Assembly (NCBI GenBank): GCA_023334545.1
Contig: JAADVB010000138.1
Coordinates: 1-49,728 of the forward strand
Direction: 5' to 3'
Source of the DNA: Salisapilia sapeloensis
Lineage: Eukaryota; Oomycota; Peronosporomycetes; Peronosporales; Salisapiliaceae
DNA: 49,728 bases
Of the stretch, positions 1 to 8,794 are shown in pieces. The notes under the pieces were generated by a model. It worked only from the letters and a program-made list of their open reading frames with translations. It had not been told where the DNA came from and ran no database searches. Made by a program: the position numbers and the translations under genes. Each line of letters begins with the position of its first letter. Positions within the stretch are counted from its first letter, which is position 1.

Positions 1-790
1 GTGCCGAGGATTAAAGCTAAATCCAAGGTCGTTCAACTCCTTAATATCTTGTTGGAGGAATTACTCGTAGTCCCCTCGGCATCGGACATTTTTCCATGCT
101 ATCCCGAGCTTAAAGTCGTACATGTACTTTGGCCATGGCTCTTCACGAGGGACTTTGAACATCCCAGGGATTTTTGCGTGCCCGTATACTTTCTTATAAA
201 GATAAAGACCTGGCATCACGAGCTTCTTCCAAGTAATCTCCCTTAAGTTCCATGTAAACCCAATTTCATTCAACCGACTGACATGCGTTTTCGACATTTT
301 TCATTGCATCGAATGTCACTAACACGACTGCCGAGTTTGAGGCCCCAACTCGGATGAGGCCATGCTGGGTCTCGGTATGGCACGGTGAACGACTGCGGAA
401 CGAGGCAGTCTCCGTATAGAGTACGATAGGTTTTCAGTGCTGCCAGCTCCACCATTTCAAAGTAGTAGTCTTTCCAGTTAGCAAGTGGGAACCCGATCTT
501 GGCAAGCTTTCGGATGACGAAACGGTCGAGGCTGGGGCCAGAAAAATGGTTCATGGTGTTATATATACAAGCGCCGAGTTTCAAGCCTCTCAATTCCTCC
601 GGCCAAGGTTGATATAGTTAATCATTTTCATTTTCTGTTTTGCCTTTGGATACTTCTGAGAATGATGTGCTTGGAATGACGAACGAGTGTTGAACAGCAA
701 AATGGAATTTGCGCTGGTAGAATTCCTGCATGGCACATACGAGAAGATAATTACGACGTTGACGGGCATTAAGCTTTTCAACTGGTTCCA
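1..790 (-). pseudogene. Decayed helicase-associated (HA) repeat protein, runs off left edge
   Basis: Read on the minus strand, this stretch encodes successive units of one repeat: a helix with a spaced Y-x-x-x-(Y/F)-G/H pattern, then (I/V)P, then PWP, G-x-K-L-G and an I-R turn. Examples are PWPEELRGLKLG and HPSWGLKLGSRVSDIR. This is the helicase-associated repeat abundant in oomycete genomes, sometimes next to SNF2-type helicases. The frame is broken at least three times: an in-frame TAA at 618-620, a frame change around 296-305 next to a run of A residues, and another in-frame TAA at 61-63. Repeat-like sequence continues across each break. The 5' end is unclear; in-frame sequence can be followed to about 790 and perhaps 830. 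No helicase motor motifs are in the window. Pseudogene status is inferred from several independent disruptions; one might be a sequencing error, all three are unlikely to be. Confidence 0.72.
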
Positions 791-830
791 AGGGCAGTAT
801 TGGGTACGATGAAGTAGAATACTTTGAAGA

Positions 831-2109
831 GAAGCATGCCTATGATCGGCTGCTGAGAACTATACATGACGCATTCGCCCGACCACCATCGCCATACTTG
901 CCATCGAAGGCGAATTGTGTGATGGAAAAGTGCATACAGGCGAAAAGATAGCTCCATCGTCTGAAACAGCTGGTGTAGCCGGTAACTTGGGGAAAGTATC
1001 CAAGGTCACATTTTCAAGCATGCCTATCCGGCACTTTAAAGGAAATCACATTACAAAGATTCGCGCTCGTATTGTTGCATCGTTCATATTGCATTTTACC
1101 CGCTTGATCTGCTAATGCGTGTGTATATTTGTGAGTCACTTCCAGGTATGACTTAATTCAATCTCAAGTATATGCAGTAATTGCCAGAGTGATTACATTT
1201 AGATTTTAGCAAGCGCCCTAGATATTGGTAGCTAAGTATATACATCTGCAACTTCGACCCTACTGGCAAGTGACAATCATTCGTTCTCCCATTTAGAGTG
1301 TTTATCTGTTAAGGCCAAATGTCTTGGCAGCTTTGACCACCGCTACTTCTTCTACCTTACAATCGCGCTATTCAAGTCTCAGGAATCGCACCTATCTTCA
1401 CTACATCAGCACCCATATCGTCTTCCATCCCATTGTCATAAAGAGAGTTTGAAAAGCAATCTAAAGTATCGCAAGCTGTTAGTATATGACTATTAGTGCA
1501 GCCAAGAAACTGGTCGTGCTATTCCCATCTCTTGCAAATATGCTTGTCATGAATACAGTCATACAAAAGCTGATGCGGTTATAAATTCATTCCGCATATC
1601 TTGCGCCAGAATTGTGACATCGCATCGAGTTTGCGATCCACGACACGAATCTGGATTCCAACATCTACTCAAGTCAGTACATGCTGATCGCATCGACTTC
1701 TATCAGACCTGGCTTGGACAAAGCACTGCTATGTACGGCACTATCTTATGCGAACATGACAAAATTCGGAAGAGTGCGCGTAATGTAGCCATGCTTTGAA
1801 ACGATGTACGCAGGAATCCTGAAATGAAGGATTCTCTACGTGCTCCTTGTCTCAACAAACTCAATAGCGTCCATTCGCATTCTAGAGGTGCTTTTGAAAT
1901 GTATGCATACATGCTTAAAGTCTATAGAATAGACCGTATTGTGCACAACAGAGGAAAGGCAGAGCAGAAAGCTCTCTATGGTTCCACCGCTAGAAGATCG
2001 TAAAACGATATCACTTTCTACCAACCAAAAGACTTCTATTTGAATTTCTGCCAATTAAAAACTAGTGTATCATCTCAGGATTATCAGAAAGCGCAAATCG
2101 TATGCTGCT
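831..2109. other. AT-rich intergenic region, no gene seen
   Basis: About 1.3 kb between the broken HA-repeat gene and the C1 protease. The open frames here are short (66 aa at 915-1115, 61 aa at 1614-1799, 69-72 aa on the minus strand near 1703-2054). None has a signal peptide, domain motif or plausible exon partner. I see no tRNA A/B-box pair and no long repeat. The right end probably carries the protease promoter. Confidence 0.5.
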
Positions 2110-2126
2110 CATCTCATTTGCATTCC
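2110..2126 (+). promoter_or_regulatory. Candidate oomycete initiator (Inr) of the C1 protease gene
   Basis: The sequence CTCATTTGCATTCC near 2112-2125 resembles the oomycete initiator, a TCA start core followed by pyrimidines and a T-rich tail. It lies about 60 nt before the protease ATG at 2176, the expected distance for the short oomycete 5' leaders. This is motif similarity only; no transcript data were available. Confidence 0.35.
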
Positions 2127-2175
2127 ACGATCTACCTCCTTATCCACACAACGCGATTTCGTATCCAACTAGACA

Positions 2176-4177
2176 ATGGGAGAGAACTTTCGTGACTCGA
2201 GCCCTCTCTTGCGGTATGACTCGAACCCGGAAATCGCGTCGCCTCGACCCCAGAGCAATACACGCCGTCGCCTCAGTCCCTCTATCTTCTACTTTGGCGT
2301 CACAATCGTCCTCCTTGCACTACTTTCGTCATGCCTCTCCATGTATCAGACCCTAAGTCACATGGAAGTTCAATTGTCTCGTTCGCTAGACAACACTCAC
2401 GAGCCTGAGGTGCCTAATGCTTTGAATAATCATCACGTCCGACACCATAAACATCATCCGCATCAGGAGGATTTGTTACCCATGGCCATGCTACCGTCTA
2501 AATATGCCGTCAAGCACGTGACACCTCGACAAGACCAAGCCCACCGAGGAACATGCTGGGACTTTGCTACCATCGGCTTCCTCGAGCAGTCCTACCGAGC
2601 TCATGGCATTGCTCGAGGCTGGCTGGAAGAAGACGAATACGTCTCCTTCTCCGAACAGGTATGCACCACACAATGTACTATCTAAACTCCTTTTCATGGA
2701 TTTTATAGGCTTATGGCGTGGAAGTATTGAAATTGTGTTCTGGTCCGCCGGACTCGCCACAACAAAAGGACTGTCGAGTGGCTGGAGACTACATGTGGGA
2801 CAACTCGACAGAAGGAGGAGAAGTGCCTGAACTGTACTACCTTCGTCATGGGCTGGAAGAGTCTGTTTTCCCCACGGCTGTCTGTAAGTATTACGAAAAC
2901 GATGGAAATGATACGCTATGCCCTGGCATGGAGACACATCGAGAAACCAATCCTCTTCACTTCCGAGTGAACAGCATGGAAACGAGGTATGACGATATGT
3001 CTGCACGTGAACACTTGTTCCGAAAGGGTCAGGCGATGCCTCTGTCTACTCCTGTGGCCATGACCACACACTACTATCCGTGCATCAATGAGTTTGCAGC
3101 CCACCCGTCATGTCAGCCGGAGTCTTGTACGCTATGTCCACCGGATCTGGCTATGACTACTTGTTGCGTCCCTCTTACAGGTGGACGCAACCGTAATATG
3201 GAAGGCGAGTGGTTTAGTCATTATGGCATGTCGATTGAAGGCGGCCACGCCATGGTATGTACTCTACTTGTTTATGCCTCATAAGAAGCTGACACTTGTG
3301 CATAGTTATTGGTCGGATACAATGACGCTTTCCAAACACGCGAAGGCTTTACAGGTGGTTTAATCGTCAAGAACTCGTGGGCGGACGGACCAACTCAGGG
3401 AAGTCACACCTTGGACTATTGGATGCAAGATCTGTCCGACTGGGAAGAACGGACGATCTGCCCAAATAGCCACAAGTACGTATACAAATGATTTAAATGC
3501 TTCTGTCGTGCTCACTTTGCTTCTAGTCCTTTCAACTGGTATCACTGTGGCAATGTTGGCAAGCGACCAAATGAGACGGTGGACTATGACGATCGGGTGG
3601 AGGACTGTCTATCGGATGAAACGATCATGTTCGCCAACGTGAATGTTCAACCACTACAGTTGGAGTGTCATGATCCGGAAAAATGCCGTACCGACGGCGA
3701 TTTCAAGTACTTTGTTCAGAATACGACGGACTGGGGTGACCACATGACCGTCATGTGTGTCTGGGAATACTCTTCTTCTTTACACATCGCGAGAGAAAAG
3801 TGCTTGGAGCCGATGCTGGAACTCGATCTCGCGCGGACTTTACGGTACGACCACTCTTTCGTCTGATAATAAGGATGCGTGATGCTCATGTTCAAGTTTC
3901 TAGACCGGTGGCGGATGAGATTCGGGAGAATGACTCAGATCGTTGCGGCTTCTACTTTATTCCCTACAAAGCAGTGCGTGCGTGGATCATGCAGTTCCAA
4001 GGCTTTTTCGTCAATAGCTTTGACGTCGATTGGCACCCGCAATCGTATGCCGCCAACGCATACGCGTATCCAGACCTGGACTATTCGTTGCTGCTAGCGT
4101 CAACAAAGAAGCAGCACACGTACGACTTTGACGGTCCGTTTCCGAACGCCCATGTCGTACGCGACTTCCATGCTTAA
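2176..4177 (+). CDS. Membrane-anchored papain-family (C1) cysteine protease, 596 aa
   Basis: Five exons: 2176-2658, 2709-3254, 3306-3475, 3527-3844, 3904-4177. Introns are 50, 51, 51 and 59 nt, all GT...TAG, and the joined frame is 1791 nt with no stop. A basic N-terminus (NTRRR at 28-32) precedes one hydrophobic segment at about 37-57, so a type II membrane protein or uncleaved signal anchor is likely. A His-rich linker follows at about 80-95. The papain triad is visible: Cys127 in RGTCWDFA, His341 in GGHAM and Asn366 in VKNSW; the His motif is completed across intron 2. No ERFNIN or GNFD propeptide is present between the membrane segment and the catalytic Cys. After the Asn motif there are about 230 residues, partly Cys-rich, that I do not recognise. 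The expected role is peptide-bond hydrolysis in the endomembrane system or outside the cell; substrate unknown. Confidence 0.9.
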
Positions 4178-4393
4178 ATCAAAATCCAAAACCTCTTGCT
4201 CCGTTTTTTTATCCGTCTTGAGCTTCAAGTGAGCGATTGGAGTAAACATAAAATAGTGGACCATGCGGCAGCTGGTGCAACTGGCGACATGATTATGAGA
4301 CGACTTGCAAACCAGAACGCAAGCAGCTCGCCAGTCTCGTGAACAGGGTCCGGCCAGGTTGCAACGCCTCAAGCGGATAACAGTCAAGACGTG

Positions 4394-4930
4394 ATGGAAC
4401 TCTTGTTCGTGTGCACGAGTAATACCTGTCGATCTCCAGTCGCAGAGCTCTTTGCAGTCGATTACTTTCGCCTAAAACTGGATCTTGATCGCGACCAGCA
4501 GGAAGCCAAAGGCATCCGCGTCCGATCTGCAGCGTAAGCTCATGCATCCTATTAAATCTAGATGAAATGCTTGGTAATGTAGGTTGGATGTAGGATCACA
4601 GACGCCTTCGAAAAGCCGGGGTCGCAAGCATCACTGCATGCCATCAGCGTGATGCGACAATATGATCTCGATCTGTCCCATCATCGGTCCCGACTGCTCA
4701 CTTCGGAGATGGTTGCCCAGGCTAATTTTGTCGTCTGCGTCTCGACAGGCTTGATGGATAAAGTAGGTGAGATGTTTCCAGAGCTTCATCAGCGAGACGG
4801 CGTGCTGTGCTCCTTACCACGAGACGTGCCGGATCCATGGCACATGAATTATGATGAGTATCTTCAAAACGCGGTACGGATTGAAACCAACGTCCGAGAC
4901 TTTTTAGACCAGGCCATCACGTGGTCTTAA
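4394..4930 (+). CDS. Low-molecular-weight phosphatase, YwlE-like (candidate protein-arginine phosphatase), 158 aa
   Basis: Two exons, 4394-4533 and 4594-4930, with a 60-nt GT...TAG intron. The P-loop CTSNTCRS is at residues 7-14, fitting C-x5-R-S with nucleophile Cys7 and phosphate-binding Arg13. Later family marks are RVRSA near 44-48, LDLSHHRS, and a DVPDPW loop with the general-acid Asp-Pro. Length matches the family (about 150 aa). Eukaryotic tyrosine phosphatases of this fold usually have Ile in the loop (C-x-G-N-I-C-R-S). Here that position is Thr11, as in bacterial YwlE, where Thr11 favours phosphoarginine over phosphotyrosine. The usual loop Gly is Ser9. It lies 216 nt downstream of the C1 protease in the same direction, but each probably has its own promoter. 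Fold and chemistry are well supported; arginine specificity is inference. A low-activity tyrosine phosphatase is the alternative. Confidence 0.88.
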
Positions 4931-4974
4931 TATGTCTATACAAATCAAATCGACTATCCTTTCCACCCGCCCTT

Positions 4975-4998
4975 CCGTCATTGCTTTTAATTTTCAAG
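4975..4998 (+). promoter_or_regulatory. Candidate Inr/flanking-promoter element of the Pro/Gln-rich gene
   Basis: Around 4978 the sequence reads TCATTGCTTTTAATTTTCAA. It combines a TCATT start core with a T-rich run and an AATTTTC block like the oomycete flanking promoter region. The ATG of the next gene is about 215 nt downstream. An 84-codon open frame at 4932-5186 begins upstream of this site, so it is more likely leader or spacer than a gene. Confidence 0.3.
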
Positions 4999-5195
4999 TC
5001 GCTTCCCCTCTATCCACGTTCGTCCAGCTGGAGTCTTCGCTTGAATCTACAATCGAACGACAATGTACCGTTCGCAACACTGGCGCTCCCTCCCGCTTTG
5101 CTTACGAAAGTATCAGATGCTTTAATTTGAATTTGGAGGCCGCCTACGCCCCTGGAGGTGTCGCACAACTCAATTGGGCTGGTTAAGACGAAAGC

Positions 5196-5771
5196 ATGGG
5201 CTTCTTACGTAAAAACAAGAACAACAAATTCACCTTGAGCGGCGAAACGGCGCTCGAGCAGCGCATGGACGGTGCGAGTCTCCTAGACGGCGATGGAGAG
5301 CCCATGAGCTCGACCTTGTACGACCAGAAGCACCCAAATCGGACGTCTCGCCGCGGCTCGGCCGGATCGGAGAACCAACCGAACAACTACCCACAACCGC
5401 CAATGGCAGGAGCATATCCGCCCAAACAGCAAGCGCCCATGCAGCCGCAGCAAGGATTTATGCCGCCGCAGCAACAAGGCTTTGCGCCCCAGCAGCATGG
5501 CTATCCCCCACAACAGCAAGGCTTTGCGTCCCAGCAGCAGAGCTACCCGCACCAGCAAGGCATGCAAATGCCGCAGCAGCAACCAATGCAGTCTGAAGAG
5601 CAGTTCCCTCGACGGTGGGGGGCGTATGGTCAGCAGCAAGCACCACCTCCGATGGAGTACAACGCGAATCAGAGACCTTCCTACCCACCTCCACCGCAGA
5701 CGAATCCGTCTCCGACGAAGAAATCTGGATTTTTGAACCGATTTAGCCGTAAGAAGTCGGCTGCGTATTAG
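5196..5771 (+). CDS. Pro/Gln-rich low-complexity protein, 191 aa, unknown function
   Basis: A single-exon frame with an ATG start and a TAG stop at 5769-5771. The N-terminus MGFLRKNKNNK is basic; about residues 60-135 are a low-complexity tract rich in Pro and Gln with recurring QQGF / QQQ(G)F units and Met/Tyr interruptions. The C-terminus KKSGFLNRFSRKKSAAY is strongly basic and echoes the N-terminal GFL-R/K motif. There is no signal peptide, membrane span or enzymatic motif. Basic GFL ends could touch acidic membranes, and QG/PQ repeats are typical of flexible, self-associating proteins; both are inference. The gene is convergent with BOP1, with only 78 nt between the two stops. I do not recognise an orthologue. 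Confidence 0.75.
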   Translation: MGFLRKNKNNKFTLSGETALEQRMDGASLLDGDGEPMSSTLYDQKHPNRTSRRGSAGSENQPNNYPQPPMAGAYPPKQQAPMQPQQGFMPPQQQGFAPQQHGYPPQQQGFASQQQSYPHQQGMQMPQQQPMQSEEQFPRRWGAYGQQQAPPPMEYNANQRPSYPPPPQTNPSPTKKSGFLNRFSRKKSAAY

Positions 5772-5849
5772 TTTCGATTGCTTTTTTCTAGTTTCCAACG
5801 TACGAGAAAGAATGAAAGATGATTGTATTCCAACGTGTGTTTTCTATCG

Positions 5850-8446
5850 CTAATGAATGTTTTGGAAGAGGCGCAAGTGGCCGTCGGCACCACCAGATAG
5901 GATCCATGGCTAGTCGTAGACATTAGTATTAATAGCTGATTAAAATAGTCGTAGGGACGTACCAAGTGAGGATGGAAGGATGTGGACATGACACCGAGAC
6001 CACCAGTGACTTCATGTCCTCGAAGGATCTTGAGTGGCACGATCAGTGGGTTTTTCATCAAGTCCCTACACGACGATATGGTAAGATATGCGTTTTGACT
6101 AGATCAATAGAGTACGTACGAGTAGACCATGGAGTGGAAGACGTGGATGGTGCCATCGTCGGAAGCAGATGACATGAGAGGGTACTTGGTATGAAAGTTG
6201 ACCGATCGAAGAGCCCGTTCGTGGTACTTTAACGTCTTGTACGGCGTCGAGGCCAAGTCCAGGTCGAACCAGCATAACCGTCTACACTTCCATCAGTCAC
6301 TTGCATCCACATAACAAGTATAAAGGAACGCACCGGTCGTAACTACCGACGAGGAGATGGTCACCATTCGGATGGACAGCCATGCTCGAGATCCACTTGA
6401 CACCAGACGTCAGCTTTTTCACCTACACGATACACTTATGAGAACCTCTATCACTAATTTTATCAACAGAAGACGTACGAGTGACTGCTTGACGAGGTTG
6501 TAGATGCGCACATGGCGCTGAGTCGCGTGGAAGAAGAACGGCTTGGACGGGTGGAAAGCGACTGCTTGCACCTGTCCAACATTCTTCTTGAACGGATTCT
6601 GCGTCTTCCGTTTCGACAATTGGTGGATGAGAACGGCAGACGTCTGAGCGCTAGGCACGACTGTTGCAATGTAATCTCCCTTGTGATGCCAGCTAAAGTC
6701 CTTCACTTCGCTCGAGTGATGAAGCACGACACGAACACCAGAGCCGACCTTACCGCCCATCCAGTGCCTCGCTTCCGCATGCTTATCCAGCGTCGTGCCG
6801 GTGTAGAACTTCCACGTCACAGGCGCACGCTTCCTCTTATCAGCTTCTGCAATCTCTTCTTCATCTTCTTCAATCTCTACTTCCGGAGCTTCCTGAATAT
6901 CGTTCGATTCGTTCAAGTGCATCGCAATCGGTTCAGAGGCTTCTCCTAGCAAGGCATTCGTAAGCTCCTGTTGATCCGCACTACCGGTGCCAGTCGCAAT
7001 AACCAGCACCTTCTTCCCAGCAGCCACTGCCAGAGCCACGTGGTCTCTATTCGGATTCCACTTGACCTTCACGACGACATCCGAGACGCGGTAGACTTGC
7101 AGGCAACGAGCAGTCTCGGTCTCCCAGATGCGGACCGTGCCGTCGTCTGATCCGGATGCAATATACTGTCCTGTCGGATCAAAGTCGACGCTGCGGACGC
7201 GACCCGTGTGGCCAGTGAACAAGAGTTCGAGCGTATTGGGGAATGGACGCAAGTCTCGAGGCTTCGGCAGTTGTGGCACGAGCGACTCTGGATCGATATT
7301 CAATCGCCTCTTGTTCACACGAGGAGCGAGGTACAGATCGAGACAACGTTCAAAGCGTTCACGAACAAATTCCTTGTATCCAGACACAGCACGTAGTGAC
7401 TCGAACTTTTGTGGAATAAAGTTCGTCTCTCGGTCCTCTGGATCCATCTCTTCCCACGCTTTCTTCTCTTCTTCCGTAAACAAAAACTCTTCCGGCGGGT
7501 TGTACGACTCGATGTGACCAGGTAGTGGCATCTTGGGCGGAGGAATGTGGGCTGGACCCTTGCGGACAGCAGCTTGGTCGTCATCGAACCAGAGTTGGTA
7601 GTTGTCCGGCTTCTTCTTCGCTTCACCTCCATGCGCCTCATCACCGTACTTGATACGGCCTTCACGAAGACCTTGAGCGATCTGCAAGATCTTCATGCGT
7701 TCCCATTTGGATGGGATGAAGCGAGCCTTTGGTTCAATCGGATTACCCAGACCATGGACAAGTTTATCAGACGATGTGGTGTCCACAGCGTCTGGTTCGG
7801 CTTCGAACTCGGGATGTGCAAACGCACCGGCTTGGATACGACGTAGGATCTCCAAGTCACGGTCGGACAGAACGATGTTCCGGTCATTGTAAGCGTCGTA
7901 GACCGTTCGGTCGTAGTTCGGGTCGTCCTTGGCAGCAATGGCATTGTCGATACCGTCGCCAGAGTTGCTCTTCATAATCTTCTTGCCCTCTCGGTCATAC
8001 CCGATGTGGTCATAGTCGTCATACCATCGAAGTGGGACGTTGCCAATCGTGTTCCGGTCTTCTTCATCGTCGGAAGACAAGTCATCGACGTGCAATGCAG
8101 ATGCCTTTTGCAACGAACCATCCTCTCGCATCTGCTTAATCTGTTTTTCACGGTCGACAGTGAACTTGCGAGTCTTTTGCTCCGCTTCCGTCATCTCTTG
8201 CTCATCCTCTTCTTCTAACTCATCATCAGAAGAGTCCTGTTGCTCAAATTCATCCTCATCTTCATCGTCTTCGTCGTCTTCCTCCTCACTGTCGTGGTCA
8301 CTACTCTCCGTATCACTGTTTTCAATGGTCTTGATCTTCTCTTGCACATCCTTTGGCGTTTGCTTCTGCTTCTGCGTCTTCTTAGATGCACTAGTTGGCA
8401 TCGAAGCCTTCAATGGCGCGCCTGCACTCTTCTTACTCTTGCCCAT
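5850..8446 (-). CDS. BOP1: Ribosome biogenesis protein BOP1/Erb1, 793 aa
   Basis: Five exons on the minus strand: 6479-8446, 6334-6422, 6120-6281, 5963-6065, 5850-5909. Introns are 56, 52, 54 and 53 nt, all ending TAG; the joined frame is 2382 nt. The N-terminus is Lys-rich then strongly acidic (about 45-85), typical of nucleolar proteins. The BOP1 N-terminal domain follows, with the signatures [24 protein letters not shown] and [11 protein letters not shown]. The C-terminus is a WD40 propeller from about 410, with [20 protein letters not shown], and later [13 protein letters not shown] and [11 protein letters not shown]. Length sits between human BOP1 (746) and yeast Erb1 (807). It acts in the PeBoW complex (with Pescadillo and WDR12) in 60S subunit assembly and processing to 5.8S/28S rRNA. 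It diverges from the PI4K gene over 348 nt. Very secure assignment. Confidence 0.97.
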
Positions 8447-8794
8447 ACCTTGTCCAAGTACTCGGACGACCGTTTGGATGTCAGCGCCACCAATTTGGTC
8501 GTGGAATCAGATGTGGCATTTCAGAACGAATTAGCATGAACGTATCACTTTAGTAGGTGCTTTTGCTGGTTGTCCTGGAAAATTGACTGTGGAATAGAAG
8601 AGGGCGCCATTCCAAACATCCCCTTCAGGCACTGACCGAGTAAGACGAGTACGTCGACTATACGTCTTGGTGTTTTATCTACGAGAAACTATTGATTACT
8701 CTAGAAGGCAAAAGGTAGATTTGCAGACGAAGACGAATTCGTTTTGTGACAAAAGACAGTCGTTTTATCAATAAGAGCCTTGAAAGATCGAGAG
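8447..8794. promoter_or_regulatory. Shared divergent promoter region of BOP1 and the PI4K gene
   Basis: A 348-nt gap separates the BOP1 start (minus) from the PI4K start (plus). It must hold both promoters and both 5' leaders. I see no strong TATA box. A minus-strand open frame at 8701-8892 overlaps the first PI4K exon and is rejected as antisense. No finer elements can be assigned with confidence. Confidence 0.4.

Noticed and set aside
831-2109. Possible RxLR or Crinkler effector genes in the AT-rich gaps (also 32370-34100, 44474-46091, 48518-49233)
   Set aside because: No secretory start followed by RxLR/EER or LxLFLAK motifs was found in any open frame.
2491-3006. 171-aa minus-strand frame
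   Set aside because: Lies fully opposite exons of the C1 protease; composition is that of an antisense shadow.
4932-5186. 84-aa plus-strand frame before the Pro/Gln-rich gene
   Set aside because: It begins upstream of the likely transcription start, has no domain features, and fits spacer or leader sequence better.
5283-5798. 171-aa minus-strand Leu/Arg-rich frame
   Set aside because: Antisense of the repetitive Pro/Gln-rich coding sequence; Leu/Arg content mirrors CAG/CCx codons.
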